A stretch of DNA of 61,249 nucleotides from Clostridia bacterium (lineage in GTDB: Bacteria > Bacillota > Clostridia > Oscillospirales > Acutalibacteraceae), in assembly GCA_017395425.1 (NCBI GenBank), contig JAFPUM010000032.1:1-61249 (forward strand), given 5' to 3'. Shown here piece by piece: positions 53,443 through 61,110 of the stretch. A model generated the notes under the pieces. It was not told the origin of the DNA. It ran no database searches and saw only the letters and a program-made list of their open reading frames with translations. The stretch's first letter is position 1. Each line of letters opens with the position of its first letter. The position numbers were made by a program, and so were the translations under genes.

Positions 53443-54384
53443 TTATACATACCCGTAAATCAACAGCTTAGCTTCCTCAAGACAGTGTTGCAGCATCTCC
53501 CTGTCATTGTTCAGAAGCTCGATGTCATCGTCACAGTAACCCATCTCGTATAACAAATCCAAGTCCTCATAGGGCATATCGAAGGGATTGTCCATATCAT
53601 CGAGTGGGATTGCACTTGTCCGATAGCCAAAGCCATATGGATAGTGACCGTAATCATAGTCATACTGAGGCATAAAACAACTTTTTTCCAGTATACCGTC
53701 TTTGTCAATGCGGAGGATGTCGCCTTCCATGAGTTTGATCTCGTCAAAATCGTATGCTACCAGAAAGCTTCCGCTCAATGCACTGTCCATGATATCCGGC
53801 GTGGAGGAATAGATGTACAATCCCAGCTCTTTGAAGTGCAGCAGACAAATCGGGTTGTTGCCTTTCACCAGATAAAGGGTGTTATCATTGTCAAGAATGG
53901 TGAATACAAATGATCCCCTTACTTTTTCTGACATATGAGCAATGGCATTGAAATCAAGTATTCCCTGCTTCTCTATCAACTGTACCGCCACATAGCTGTC
54001 GGTCTGAATACGTGTTTTGGGAAGTCTTTCGCTCTTTGCGAGTTCCTTATCATTATAAAGAATGCCATTGTGACAAAGCGCAAATGTGCCGTCTTTCGTA
54101 ACACCCATAAACGGATGGTTGTTGTAATTCAATTTGGCGGACCCCTGGGTTGTCATACGGGTATGCCCTGTAACAATCGTGATGTCTGACGGAACGAAAA
54201 AGCGCATTTTATGTGCGGGAAGAGGCTTTTTGTATATCGTCATTTTTTTGTTTCTGACGTAAGCAATGCCGGAAGCATCTGTTCCTCTGACCTCCGACGC
54301 GACGGCAAGATTGTTGACCAGCGTTGTCAGCTGCTTCTTGCTGAGGAGATGTCTGTAATTCACCAGTCCGAAGATCGCGCACAT
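53443..54384 (-). CDS. class II glutamine amidotransferase-like protein
   Basis: A 313-residue protein with an N-terminal-nucleophile glutaminase domain (about 1-225): Cys2 in MCAIFGLVNYRHLL, RGTDASGIAY, TGHTRMTTQGSA, NNHPF, LCHNGILYN and the later TRIQTDSYV. The C-terminal part is short and acidic, with no synthetase domain. It can release ammonia from glutamine for a partner. Its ATG overlaps the stop of the amidoligase gene by one base (TAATG), so the partner is almost certainly that ligase. Confidence 0.85.
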   Translation of the reverse strand: MCAIFGLVNYRHLLSKKQLTTLVNNLAVASEVRGTDASGIAYVRNKKMTIYKKPLPAHKMRFFVPSDITIVTGHTRMTTQGSAKLNYNNHPFMGVTKDGTFALCHNGILYNDKELAKSERLPKTRIQTDSYVAVQLIEKQGILDFNAIAHMSEKVRGSFVFTILDNDNTLYLVKGNNPICLLHFKELGLYIYSSTPDIMDSALSGSFLVAYDFDEIKLMEGDILRIDKDGILEKSCFMPQYDYDYGHYPYGFGYRTSAIPLDDMDNPFDMPYEDLDLLYEMGYCDDDIELLNNDREMLQHCLEEAKLLIYGYV

Positions 54385-55490
54385 TATACTTCCTCCTCCA
54401 CTTCCACAGGATCGTTGACATAGAGTCTCTTTTCTTTGAGATATTTCACCAGTTCCACATAATCCGGGTCAATGCTCATCACAAAATCATTCCAGGACTG
54501 CTTATGGATTCTTTCATCACTGAGTCTGAGGGCGTTCTCGCAGATCGCGTCTACCAGTTCAATGGCAGCTATGAACGTATTCCATTTGAGCGTGCCCTTG
54601 AAAATGCGAATTTCCACTGTGCTGCTGTTGGTGATATTCACGCAAGTATAGCGACCCTTGGAGGCTTTTTTGGCGTCCTCCAGAATTTCTTTTGGGCTGT
54701 CCTTGTAACCGTACCGTGACGCCCAGCGTCTGACGGAATACTCCGCGCGGCGGGAAAATCGGAAGATTTCGTTCCAATGGCTTTCAAAGAAAAACATGAT
54801 CCGGCTGATGACTTCTTCCTGCGCGTCAACGGTTTCGCCGAGATCGTCCCGACCGATATGGATATGCAGCCCGCAAGTGCAAGTGTTGTGGGAACGATAG
54901 CCCAGACGGACGGCATCTTTCATAACTTCCTTCCACGGGAAGGACTGCTTGTGATACTCCACCGAACAGGGATGCGACACCAGCTCCATGCCTTCTTCGA
55001 GCGAGCTGTCCGACTTGATGTACAGAACATCGCTGTGCTGATTGGCGGTATTGTAAAGGCTCTCGGCATTGTTGTCGTCCTTGCCTCCGCCGTCAATTTC
55101 CAGCTCTACGCCGTAATAGCGCACTCTGCCTTCCGTCGGACGTTTGTAGAAAACCGGCATTGGTTTGTAGTAATAGTCCTTGATGCAGTTGTCCGTGATT
55201 TCCTCATAGCAGCTACGGCAATAGGGCGTGTCATCATCCCAGAACACGTCCGAATCGTGAACCAGCGTATCGCAGCGTTCACAGCGATGATAGTGATTTT
55301 CATAACAATCCTCGCAGATGGAAATGTGATCTCCTCTCACTTCGTTGGCAACGAGGATTCTGGTTCCGCAGCAATCGCAGCGGAAGGTGTCGAAATCGTA
55401 GCAGCTCTGGCACAGCTGCCGTCCTTCTACTATGTGCGGTTCGCGGGTAATTTCCTCGCCGCAAAGATCACAGGTAATTCTTTCTCTCAT
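54384..55490 (-). CDS. amidoligase family protein with N-terminal zinc ribbons
   Basis: A 368-residue protein. Residues 1-105 carry six CxxC pairs (CDLC, CQSC, CDCC, CEDC, CERC, CRSC), enough for three zinc sites. Residues about 125-330 match the Amidoligase_2 (COOH-NH2 ligase) fold: YYGVELEIDGGG, SDSSLEEGMELVSHPC, CTCGLHIHIGRDD. These ligases are related to glutamine synthetase and are thought to join carboxyl and amino groups in peptides or proteins. The coupled amidotransferase suggests ammonia as nitrogen donor. The zinc ribbons may bind a protein or nucleic acid target. Substrate unknown. Confidence 0.85.
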   Translation of the reverse strand: MRERITCDLCGEEITREPHIVEGRQLCQSCYDFDTFRCDCCGTRILVANEVRGDHISICEDCYENHYHRCERCDTLVHDSDVFWDDDTPYCRSCYEEITDNCIKDYYYKPMPVFYKRPTEGRVRYYGVELEIDGGGKDDNNAESLYNTANQHSDVLYIKSDSSLEEGMELVSHPCSVEYHKQSFPWKEVMKDAVRLGYRSHNTCTCGLHIHIGRDDLGETVDAQEEVISRIMFFFESHWNEIFRFSRRAEYSVRRWASRYGYKDSPKEILEDAKKASKGRYTCVNITNSSTVEIRIFKGTLKWNTFIAAIELVDAICENALRLSDERIHKQSWNDFVMSIDPDYVELVKYLKEKRLYVNDPVEVEEEV

Positions 55491-55509
55491 CTTATAAAAC
55501 TCCCTTCGA

Positions 55510-55549
55510 TAAATGAAAAATGACCGCAGACGGTGGAGCGCCTGCGGTC
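55510..55549 (-). terminator. Hairpin terminator after the Rad52-like gene
   Basis: GACCGCAG (55522-55529) pairs with CTGCGGTC (55542-55549); on the minus strand ATTTTTCATTT follows. It ends just upstream of the amidoligase ribosome site. Confidence 0.75.
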
Positions 55550-55564
55550 GTGTTGTTTTTTGAA

Positions 55565-56263
55565 CTATGCTGATTTGGTTTTGGTTCTTTTCAGGCTGTT
55601 TAAAGCCTTGGTGAGCAATTCCGGAGACAAATCCTCCGGCCTTGCCACGCCGTATCTTGACAGCACCGTATCCATCGCCACGCCAGTACGGTCAAGCTCA
55701 CGGTAAAAATCGTTGAATTGACTGTTCTGAATGGCTTTCTGCGGATTCTTCGGGAACATAGAATAGACAACTTCGCCGGTGTCCTGATTCACAATCGTCA
55801 ATCCGGTCATTTCCCGATTCTCGTTGTACGAAATATCGGTTACGGCGAATTTATCATAGCAAATCCACTTGTCATTCTTCCGCTGTACATGGCACTTCTG
55901 CGCAGGTATCCAGATGAAGGGCGCGGAATACAATTCCCGTCCGATTCCCACCGAAACGCAGGCACGCTTGAAACTGTCGGAAGCCTGTCCTTTTTCCTTT
56001 TCGGTGTAGCTGACGGTGCCGACGTCCTGCTTGGCAATCCATTCCTGCTTCTCGCCGTCCCACAACTCCACCGTGCAATACAAATTGCCATCAATGCTCT
56101 GATGCGTGCGTTTCCAGCCGAAACAGCCGAACGTTTCATCGAGAATGCGCATATCGGCTCTTGCGTCTTTATAAAGCAGAAGCGACAGTCCCTTTTCGCT
56201 GATGGTTCCGATGCGGCACTCGATTTCGTCGGCTCGCAACGGTCTGATTCTGATATTGTCCAA
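55565..56263 (-). CDS. Rad52/Sak-like single-strand annealing protein
   Basis: A 232-residue protein with the Rad52-type core: DETFGCFGWKRTHQ, a beta-hairpin VELWDGEKQEWIAKQDVGT, and the conserved EKGQASDSFKRACVSVGIGR followed by ELY. Such proteins coat and anneal single-stranded DNA in phage and plasmid recombination. It lies directly behind the YqaJ exonuclease, the usual exonuclease-annealase pair. The start is TTG at 56263, 8 bases after AGGAGG, which itself overlaps the yqaJ stop. Confidence 0.75.
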   Translation of the reverse strand: MDNIRIRPLRADEIECRIGTISEKGLSLLLYKDARADMRILDETFGCFGWKRTHQSIDGNLYCTVELWDGEKQEWIAKQDVGTVSYTEKEKGQASDSFKRACVSVGIGRELYSAPFIWIPAQKCHVQRKNDKWICYDKFAVTDISYNENREMTGLTIVNQDTGEVVYSMFPKNPQKAIQNSQFNDFYRELDRTGVAMDTVLSRYGVARPEDLSPELLTKALNSLKRTKTKSA

Positions 56264-56275
56264 TTTGTTAGCCTC

Positions 56276-57211
56276 CTAACTGACACTGAATTTTCGGTAT
56301 TGTGAGCAGGTCGCGTACCTGTCATACAATTCTGGATTCTCTCGTTTGAAGCGTGTGCTGTCAAAACGTGTGGCATTGACCTGCTTCCACGAGATTCTGT
56401 AACCGCCCACCGTCCCGATCTCATTTTCTCCGAGAGAATGCTTCATGCGATTGGCGGCACAGTCTCTTGCGGCTGTCAGCTCATCGATTTGTTCCGCAAG
56501 ACGGTTGTATTCCTCGCAGACCGAAAGAAGATCGTCAGGCAGCGCAACCGCCTGACCGTTGGAATGCGCAAAGCGATGATTCAGATATTGCGTGGTGGCA
56601 GCCGAACCGTCCGGAACCGGTTCCAGATTCTCGACGACATTTTTCTCCCAGAAATCCTTTTCCATGGCGATGATCTGCTCAATCATATTTTCGTCACGTT
56701 CCACCGTGCGGCAGTAGAACTGATTGCCGCCGACCAGCGCGGCGACATAAGCTTTCTTTGCGCCGGTCACGCACATATAATGCAGTACCTGCAAGACATA
56801 TGGCAAAGGAACGCCATTGTCCCACACATCCTTCTTGAAAGCCGATGCGGTTTTGGCTTCAAAGATCACCTGTTCACCGCCTTCATTGATAACACCGTCC
56901 AGATCGGCAAACATGAAAGGATACTCCACACTTTGCAGAATCATATGTTTCTGCCGTACCTTCAATCCGGTTCTGACCGTGAATTCCCTGCGGACAATCG
57001 GTTCCAGCAGCGTGCCGAAATGCGTAAACTCGCTGCTGCCTTCACTCGGCTGCACCTGATGCGTTTTCTCCAGCCACAATTCATAGACGGACTTGAACGG
57101 GTTGATGCCTGCGATAACCGACACATCGGAGCCACCGATGCCTCTGGTGCGGTATTGCAGCCATTGCTGACGGCTCAGATTTTTGGTTTTGACGTAAATT
57201 CTGTATGCCAT
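56276..57211 (-). CDS. YqaJ-type viral recombinase (lambda exonuclease fold)
   Basis: A 311-residue PD-(D/E)XK nuclease. Family marks: RTRGIGGSDVSVIAGINPFK, THFGTLLEPIVRREF, metal-site Asp in MFADLDGVI and Glu-x-Lys in VIFEAKTA, then LQVLHYMCVTGAKKAYVAAL. It resects double-stranded DNA 5' to 3' to give single strands for the annealing protein. ATG at 57211 follows GGAGGTG. A terminator-like hairpin sits directly upstream. Confidence 0.92.
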   Translation of the reverse strand: MAYRIYVKTKNLSRQQWLQYRTRGIGGSDVSVIAGINPFKSVYELWLEKTHQVQPSEGSSEFTHFGTLLEPIVRREFTVRTGLKVRQKHMILQSVEYPFMFADLDGVINEGGEQVIFEAKTASAFKKDVWDNGVPLPYVLQVLHYMCVTGAKKAYVAALVGGNQFYCRTVERDENMIEQIIAMEKDFWEKNVVENLEPVPDGSAATTQYLNHRFAHSNGQAVALPDDLLSVCEEYNRLAEQIDELTAARDCAANRMKHSLGENEIGTVGGYRISWKQVNATRFDSTRFKRENPELYDRYATCSQYRKFSVS

Positions 57212-57230
57212 TTCACACCTCCGAGAAATG

Positions 57231-57279
57231 AAAAAAGCTCCCACTTGCCGTACAGGATGGTACGACAAACAGGAGCTTT
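57231..57279 (-). terminator. Hairpin terminator/attenuator between DUF932 and yqaJ genes
   Basis: AAAGCTCC (57234-57241) pairs with GGAGCTTT (57272-57279), with an inner stem TTGCCGTAC/GTACGACAA; on the minus strand CTTTTTTCATTT follows, 18 bases before the yqaJ start. Confidence 0.8.
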
Positions 57280-57328
57280 CCTTTATATTGCTGTATTTTG
57301 TTTTGTATGACATGATATAATGCTTTAT

Positions 57329-58264
57329 CTATGCGGACAAAACCATCTGATATGCCTTATCAATGACAGGATTTCCGTCCACCGTTTTCGCAAACAGTGA
57401 TTCACGGTAACTACTGCGTTCCCGCAGCGGTCTGGCATGTGTCGCAAAATCCGAAACCGCATTGATAAAGCGATAGGCATTTTTGCCGATACCCTGCAAA
57501 TCCGGCGCATCAAAATACCGGCTTTGCAGATCATTCCGCAGTTTGACTACATTGCGCTTGTGCTGATTACTGGCATCGTTGGATTCGGGAATCAACATTT
57601 TGATATACTCAAAAACCTTTGCGTCTGTGAGCTTCGTTTGATTCAGCCGCGCGAAATCCTTGCCGAGTTCCGTCATGTACTGCCCCGCATACAGCAGGGT
57701 ATTTCTTGCTTCGTTCATCTTGCCTTCAATGTTGCCGATGTGATTGCAGCTCCAGCAGCGTTTCGCATGAGACAGTGCCAGATTCAGCGTATTGCTGCAC
57801 ACTACACGAATCGGAGTCATGGCGACTTTGATAGAACCGGAACCGTCATGTGCATTCATGAATACGAGATAGGGCGTTATTTCGTCGCCGTTGATGATGT
57901 ACTGTTGCGGAAGTCTGGCAAGCAGCCAGATTCTTCTGCCGCCCTGCAAACTCCCTGCCGTTTCATAGCGCACGCCCTCTCCCAGAAGTTCATCCGTAAA
58001 AGCGAACGCCTCGGTATTCTGAACAATCTTATACCGGTCCGTCACGATGCCCAGAACCTTATCGTCCGACTCCCTGGCATTCGCCTTGAATCCGGGAATG
58101 ACTTTCCCTCCGTCGGCTGTGGCGATGTCCTTCTGAACCACCGACCAGTTCAGCCCTGCCAATTCCAGCGCAGCACATGAATCGGGTGCCTCCGCTACAA
58201 TCGTTCCCAGACCGTGCCACGGCTTTTCTCTCACCGAAAACATACTTTCTACATTTGCTGACAT
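57329..58264 (-). CDS. DUF932 family phage/plasmid-like protein (TIGR03299)
   Basis: A 311-residue protein of the DUF932 family, found in phages, plasmids and integrative elements next to recombination genes; function unknown. Family marks: REKPWHGLGTIV, VVQKDIATADGG, VLGIVTDRYKIVQNTEAFAF, RIWLLARLP, and the central TPIRVVCSNTLNLAL. The ATG at 58264 is 8 bases after AAGGAGG. It is the first gene of the minus-strand series that continues with yqaJ and the Rad52-like gene. Confidence 0.9.
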   Translation of the reverse strand: MSANVESMFSVREKPWHGLGTIVAEAPDSCAALELAGLNWSVVQKDIATADGGKVIPGFKANARESDDKVLGIVTDRYKIVQNTEAFAFTDELLGEGVRYETAGSLQGGRRIWLLARLPQQYIINGDEITPYLVFMNAHDGSGSIKVAMTPIRVVCSNTLNLALSHAKRCWSCNHIGNIEGKMNEARNTLLYAGQYMTELGKDFARLNQTKLTDAKVFEYIKMLIPESNDASNQHKRNVVKLRNDLQSRYFDAPDLQGIGKNAYRFINAVSDFATHARPLRERSSYRESLFAKTVDGNPVIDKAYQMVLSA

Positions 58265-58366
58265 AATGATTTGCCTCCTTAAAGATAGTAGTTGGTTGTA
58301 TGACAACCTGCTTACACTGTTATATTATCCGCCTGAAATGAGGGACTTTTACAATTCTCTACAAAG

Positions 58367-58407
58367 CAAAAAATCTCCCTACGGACGTGCATTGTCCGTA
58401 GGGAGAT
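58367..58407 (-). terminator. Terminator downstream of ATPase copy B
   Basis: Perfect 14-bp stem ATCTCCCTACGGAC (58373-58386) with GTCCGTAGGGAGAT (58394-58407); on the minus strand TTTTTTGC follows. Between it and the ATPase stop (58,408-58,546) I see nothing else. Confidence 0.9.
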
Positions 58408-58546
58408 AATCAAGATTTGCTCTATGCTCCTTTATGTTCCTTCAAAGGCGTTCCGCCCCACCACTCTAGGCTCGACATGGTTATACTATACGTTTGAAAT
58501 TTGAAAGATAAACAAATAACAAGAGTCTTTGGTCATTTATCATTGA

Positions 58547-60127
58547 TTACACAAGATGATATTTGTCAATTATGCACTCATGTTTTTTGCTAGCTTTGTC
58601 GTAATTGATACCTACCAACAGTACAGTCTTATAGCTTGTAAGCGCATCCGGATAGTGCCTGCTTTTGATTTGGTCGATAGCGGATTCCACTTTGCCGTTC
58701 CACTTCAATTCAATAATCAGGGGCGGAAATGCGGCAGCATCAATAAATGGCTTTGGAGTAAATACAATGTCCGCAAAGCCGTCACCGCCCGGCATCTCCT
58801 GAATGATGTCGTAATTCTCTCGTGCATAATAATAGGCAATCAGAATAATGAATCTCAGCGACTGCTCATTATTGTAATTCAAAATAGAAGAATTGCGCCG
58901 ATGAGCAGCTTCTATTGCTTCGGCCACCTTTTGTGAATCACCTTTCAGTGTATCGGATAACAACTGCCGTGACGCGAGGACGGTTTCAATGGTTTCTTTC
59001 CACAAGCCTGTGGCTTTCATGCTGACAACAAATTCGTCAGCGATTTCCTTGTTGGGAATATAGACGGTTTTGTGATCGGCATGATAACCCAAATAGCCGA
59101 GATGAATCAGCAATGTCAGAATATCATCTTGATTGGCAAAGGTAATCATATCGTTGGAAAAAGTTCTGGTATCCACCGATTGTTCTTGGCCGGAGAGGAG
59201 TTTTTCCACAGTGTCTTTCAAGCCATCATAATTCATGGCGATATACGCAGCCAAAGCCTCATAGGTTTCGGTTTCTGTCCAATATCCGCGGAATTTTTTC
59301 GTATCTATCGCCCGTACAACCGAGCGCGGACAATAAAGTTCCTCATCTTCCAATTTGTACCCGTCATACCAAGCTTTCATTTCCGCATAATCCGCACTGT
59401 ATTCTTCGCAGAGCTTCTTCACTTCATCATCGGTAAATCCTATATATCTTTGAAACTTTTCGGAATCAAGCATGGAAAACTCATCAAACATATTGAGCGC
59501 GGAATGGGTGCCGTATTTTTTGATAGGCAAGATGCCGGTCATATAAACAAGAGCAACATCATTCTGATCCTTCAGCCAACTGCGGAGAAAATCCAGATAG
59601 ACTTTCAGCCCATCCTTGTTATTCATATGCTCCCGCATGACACAATCCCACTCATCAATGAGTATAACGAATGGTATATTGAATTTTGCGTAGATACGCT
59701 TCATATTATACGTTAATCCTAATTTTGCATGAAAAACAACCTCATTGAAATCATCTTCAAAGTCAATCATGAGACTTTCCGTCAGATTTTCAATCATTTC
59801 TTCTATATTCTTGCTGTTGCTTAAAAACTCCTGCATATTGACGTATATTACATTATACTGATTTAAATGCTTTTGATAATTGTTGTCTTGGGCAATCACA
59901 AGATTATCAAACAGCGCTCTGCTGTCGCAGCCACGACTGTAATAAGCGGCCAGCATTCCCAGGTTCAGCGATTTACCAAAACGCCGGGGACGGCTGACAC
60001 AGAGGTATTTTTGTTCGGTATTTATTTTCTTATTTGTTACAGAAATCAACCCGGATTTATCTACATAGATTTCGGAATTGAGCGCCTGTTTGAATCTGTC
60101 GTTGTTAGGATTCAGATAAATGCCCAC
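58547..60127 (-). CDS. AAA-ATPase-like protein with C-terminal PD-(D/E)XK nuclease domain, copy B
   Basis: A 526-residue paralogue of the 45,090 gene, on the opposite strand. Walker A RPRRFGKS, Walker B FVILIDEWD, and nuclease-like GFADIVF and IIELKWN are all intact. It differs completely from copy A between about residues 104 and 153, while flanks stay near-identical (MQEFL before, PFVILIDEWD after). The start is GTG at 60127, 7 bases after AAAGGAGTG. Function unknown; both copies look complete and may act together with their diverged segments giving different specificities. Confidence 0.9.
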   Translation of the reverse strand: MGIYLNPNNDRFKQALNSEIYVDKSGLISVTNKKINTEQKYLCVSRPRRFGKSLNLGMLAAYYSRGCDSRALFDNLVIAQDNNYQKHLNQYNVIYVNMQEFLSNSKNIEEMIENLTESLMIDFEDDFNEVVFHAKLGLTYNMKRIYAKFNIPFVILIDEWDCVMREHMNNKDGLKVYLDFLRSWLKDQNDVALVYMTGILPIKKYGTHSALNMFDEFSMLDSEKFQRYIGFTDDEVKKLCEEYSADYAEMKAWYDGYKLEDEELYCPRSVVRAIDTKKFRGYWTETETYEALAAYIAMNYDGLKDTVEKLLSGQEQSVDTRTFSNDMITFANQDDILTLLIHLGYLGYHADHKTVYIPNKEIADEFVVSMKATGLWKETIETVLASRQLLSDTLKGDSQKVAEAIEAAHRRNSSILNYNNEQSLRFIILIAYYYARENYDIIQEMPGGDGFADIVFTPKPFIDAAAFPPLIIELKWNGKVESAIDQIKSRHYPDALTSYKTVLLVGINYDKASKKHECIIDKYHLV

Positions 60128-60202
60128 AATACCACTCCTTTCTTGATAAAATGCGTTTACAATCAGAATAGAGCCAAAAGGGAATAACAGAACCAAATAA
60201 GA

Positions 60203-61110
60203 TTATGGCGTAATTTCAAATTTCTCTATCACACACTCATGTTTTTTGCTGTCTTTGTCGTAATTGATGCCAACTAAAACAGCTTCCTTGTAACTCGTGA
60301 GAGCATCGGGATAGTGCTTACTTTTGATCTGCTCGATTGCCGATTCTGCGGAATCGTTCCATTTCAGTTCCACCACCATCGGCGGAAAAGCGATTGGATC
60401 AGCAAACGGCTTGGGAATAAATAAGATATCTGCAAAGCCATTGCCACTTGGCATTTCCTGAATAATGTCGTAGGATTCCCTTGCATAATAATAGGCAATC
60501 AGAATGATAAATCGAAGCGACTGTTCATTATTGTAATTCAAAATGGAAGAATTGCGGCGGTGAGCAGCCTCTATTGCTTCGGCAACCTTATCGGAATTTC
60601 CTTTCAGCGTGTCGGTCAGCAACTGCCGTGAGGCAAGTACAATGTTGATGGTTTCCTTCCACCGACCAGTTACCTTCATGCAGGTCACAAATTCATCAGC
60701 TATTTCACGATTGGGAATAAAGACCGTTTTACGGTCGGCATGATAGCCAAGATAGCCAAGGTGAATCAATAATGTCAATATATCGTCTTTGTTGGCGAAG
60801 GTAATCATATCATTCGTAAAAGAACGTGTATCAACCGGTTGCTCCTGTCCTGCTAAAAGCTTTTCGATAATGATTTTTAAATCGTCAAAATCCATGGCTA
60901 TATATTTTGCCAGCGCTTCGTAAGTTTCGGTTTCCGTCCAAAACCCAAGGAATTGGCGCTCCTCCACAGACCGTACTACCGAATTGGGGCAGTAAAGCTC
61001 CGTACCTTCTAAATCGTATCCGTCATACCATTCCTTCATATCGGCAAAACTGACATTGTATCTCTCGCAAAGAGTACGGACTTCTTCGTTGGTAAAGCCA
61101 ATATATTTTG
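60203..61110 (-). pseudogene. AAA-ATPase-like paralogue, N-terminus removed by IS insertion, copy C
   Basis: Only about the last 300 residues remain, from KYIGFTNEEVRTLCERYN to EKFEITP. The Walker A and B regions are gone; the C-terminal nuclease-like domain (GFADILF, VVELKWN) is complete. Upstream of KYIGFT the sequence passes straight into the end of an IS66-type element at 61,110. A shorter reading from an internal ATG (61,039) exists but has no ribosome site. The segment EKLLAGQEQPVDTRSFTND and the next 45 residues are identical to copy A. Confidence 0.85.
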
